NCBI GenBank assembly: GCA_963422445.2
Contig: OY729512.2
Location: 6,324,001 to 6,388,000, forward strand
Length of the DNA stretch: 64,000 nt
Direction of reading: 5' to 3'
Source of the DNA: G963422445 sp963422445
Lineage (GTDB): Bacteria > Pseudomonadota > Alphaproteobacteria > Thalassobaculales > Thalassobaculaceae
The notes under the pieces are model-generated. The model had not been told where the DNA came from, did not search any database, and saw only the letters and a list, made by a program, of their open reading frames with translations. Shown one piece after another: positions 63,127-64,000 of the stretch (its first letter is position 1; every line of letters begins with the position of its first letter). A program made the position numbers and the translations under genes.

Positions 63127-64000
63127 CCGCGTTCGTCACCCGCAATACCGCATTTCTCGCAATGAGTCTGATCGTGCCGGTCACCTTTGCCCTTGTTGCC
63201 GGCCGATACGAACAACGCATCATGACTCTGGCAGGAATTTACGCGATCGCGGTCCTCGGCTATCAGCTGATCTTCGGCCGGCTCGGCGGACTTTCGCTTG
63301 CCCAAGGTTGTTTTTTCGGTCTTGGAGCCTACGCGACCGGTCTTCTTAGCATCGCGTCCGGCTGGAGTTTCCCGGTGACCTTTCTGGCATCCATCGTCCT
63401 GCCGATGGGCCTTGCCGCTCTTGTCGCGATACCTGTGCTCCGTCTGGACTCCCATTATTTTGCACTCGCGACACTCGGGATCGCGCAGGTTGTCCTGCTG
63501 ACGGCGGTGAACTGGACCTCGGTGACCGGCGGCGCAAATGGCCTCTACGGCGTACCGCCAATTCGATATCCTGGCGGTGATACCCTGTCTCCGAAAGCCA
63601 TGCTGCTCCTGGTCTGGGGCATTCTGGCCGTCGCGGCAGCCGCGGTGACGTGGCTGTTCCGGGGACGCACCGCCTATCGCCTGACCTTGCTGCGCGAGGC
63701 ACCGGAAGCCGCGGCAAGCTCCGCCATCGATCTCGGCGCCCGCCGCCTGGCCCTGTTCGTCGGCAGCGCCGGACTGGGCGGTGCGGCCGGCGCACTGCAG
63801 GCGCACAGCATCGGCGTCGTCTCGCCGGCCGTGACCGAGTTCCAGGTCATGGTCACGATCCTCGCAATGACGGTCATCGGCGGCCGGGGTCATCCGGCCG
63901 GCGCCATACTCGGAGCTGTGCTGCTGGTCCATCTGCCGGAATGGTTCCGGTTTCTTGAAACCAATTATCTGATCGCCTATGGCGCCGCATTGCTCGCCGC
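63123..64000 (+). CDS. livM: branched-chain amino acid-type ABC permease, LivM (cut by window edge)
   Basis: GTG at 63123 overlaps the livH stop, giving at least 292 codons open to the window edge. LVAGRYEQRIMTLAGIYAIA, GYQLIFGRLGGLSLAQGCFF, GLGAYATGLLSIASGWSFPV, LRLDSHYFALATLGIAQVVL, GANGLYGVPPIRYPGG, AASSAIDLGARRLALFVGSA and VTILAMTVIGGRGHPAGAIL are LivM features (SLAQG..FGLGAY, FAL.TLG.AQ). It completes the transmembrane pair; the ATPases (LivG/F) are expected beyond the edge. Confidence 0.95.
   Translation, partial: MTAFVTRNTAFLAMSLIVPVTFALVAGRYEQRIMTLAGIYAIAVLGYQLIFGRLGGLSLAQGCFFGLGAYATGLLSIASGWSFPVTFLASIVLPMGLAALVAIPVLRLDSHYFALATLGIAQVVLLTAVNWTSVTGGANGLYGVPPIRYPGGDTLSPKAMLLLVWGILAVAAAAVTWLFRGRTAYRLTLLREAPEAAASSAIDLGARRLALFVGSAGLGGAAGALQAHSIGVVSPAVTEFQVMVTILAMTVIGGRGHPAGAILGAVLLVHLPEWFRFLETNYLIAYGAALLA

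Overview
This 64 kb window is high-GC DNA from an alphaproteobacterium. The gene complement (glmU-glmS, gor, gabD, cysS, CaiB/BaiF and two-subunit CoA transferases, LivH/LivM transport, TauD and PhyH dioxygenases, a class I cytochrome c) would fit a Rhodospirillales/Kiloniellales-like heterotroph. I cannot name the species from sequence alone. The dominant feature is invasion by insertion sequences. Roughly a third of the window is mobile DNA, from at least ten element types (an IS4/IS5-superfamily element called IS-A here, IS1595, IS630, four kinds of IS5-family element, IS30, IS4, ISAs1, an IS66 remnant) plus a MITE family. Many ordinary genes are broken by them or by small indels, as in a lineage under relaxed selection after IS expansion.

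Layout. 1-8.4 kb: a CaiB/BaiF CoA transferase (cut by the window edge), a small hypothetical gene, then a DUF2779 gene split by a MITE, IS-A copy 1, an IS1595 element and an IS630/IS5 array; IS-A copy 2 sits inside that IS5 element. 8.4-19.4 kb: a mostly intact housekeeping block (cysS, gor, gabD, a DUF2459 protein, a HIT protein, glmS-glmU, gph), broken only by IS1595 copy 2 between glmU and gph. 19.4-31 kb: a degraded accessory zone with a LysE pseudogene, IS5 debris, one LLM flavoprotein gene, a Uma2 nuclease, an integrase lacking its HxxR box, small unknown genes, and the ruins of an arsenate-detoxification pair (ArsJ-associated GAPDH and arsJ) separated by an IS66 fragment. 30.7-35.1 kb: an LLM oxidoreductase, tRNA-Val(CAC), a DUF924 protein, a 2-hydroxyacid dehydrogenase, and a translationally coupled aldolase/thioesterase pair. 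35.1-42 kb: IS427-type IS5, an IS4 transposase fused to a DruA (DUF4338) domain, next to it an ISAs1 transposase remnant also fused to DruA, then IS630 copy 3 and a MITE. 42.2-50.2 kb: cytochrome c, the two CoA-transferase subunit genes now about 4 kb apart, a frameshifted rhodanese, IS5 and IS-A copy 3, a serine-glyoxylate-type aminotransferase and an oxalyl-CoA-decarboxylase-like enzyme. 50.2-64 kb: an OmpA lipoprotein, a 3-hydroxyacyl-CoA dehydrogenase, a small membrane protein, a PhyH dioxygenase, a 3-hydroxyisobutyrate-dehydrogenase-type gene split by IS30, IS5 and IS630, a TauD dioxygenase, and a branched-chain-amino-acid-type ABC operon (binding protein, LivH, LivM) running off the end.

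The most notable signals are: (1) a MITE family derived from the local IS1595 element, with 8-bp target duplications, seen in several genes and promoters; (2) two unrelated transposase families side by side, each with an N-terminal DruA domain; (3) a target-site economy in which IS630 and several IS5-type elements all use CTAG and therefore stack on each other; (4) genes that can be rejoined base by base by removing the elements and one copy of each duplication.
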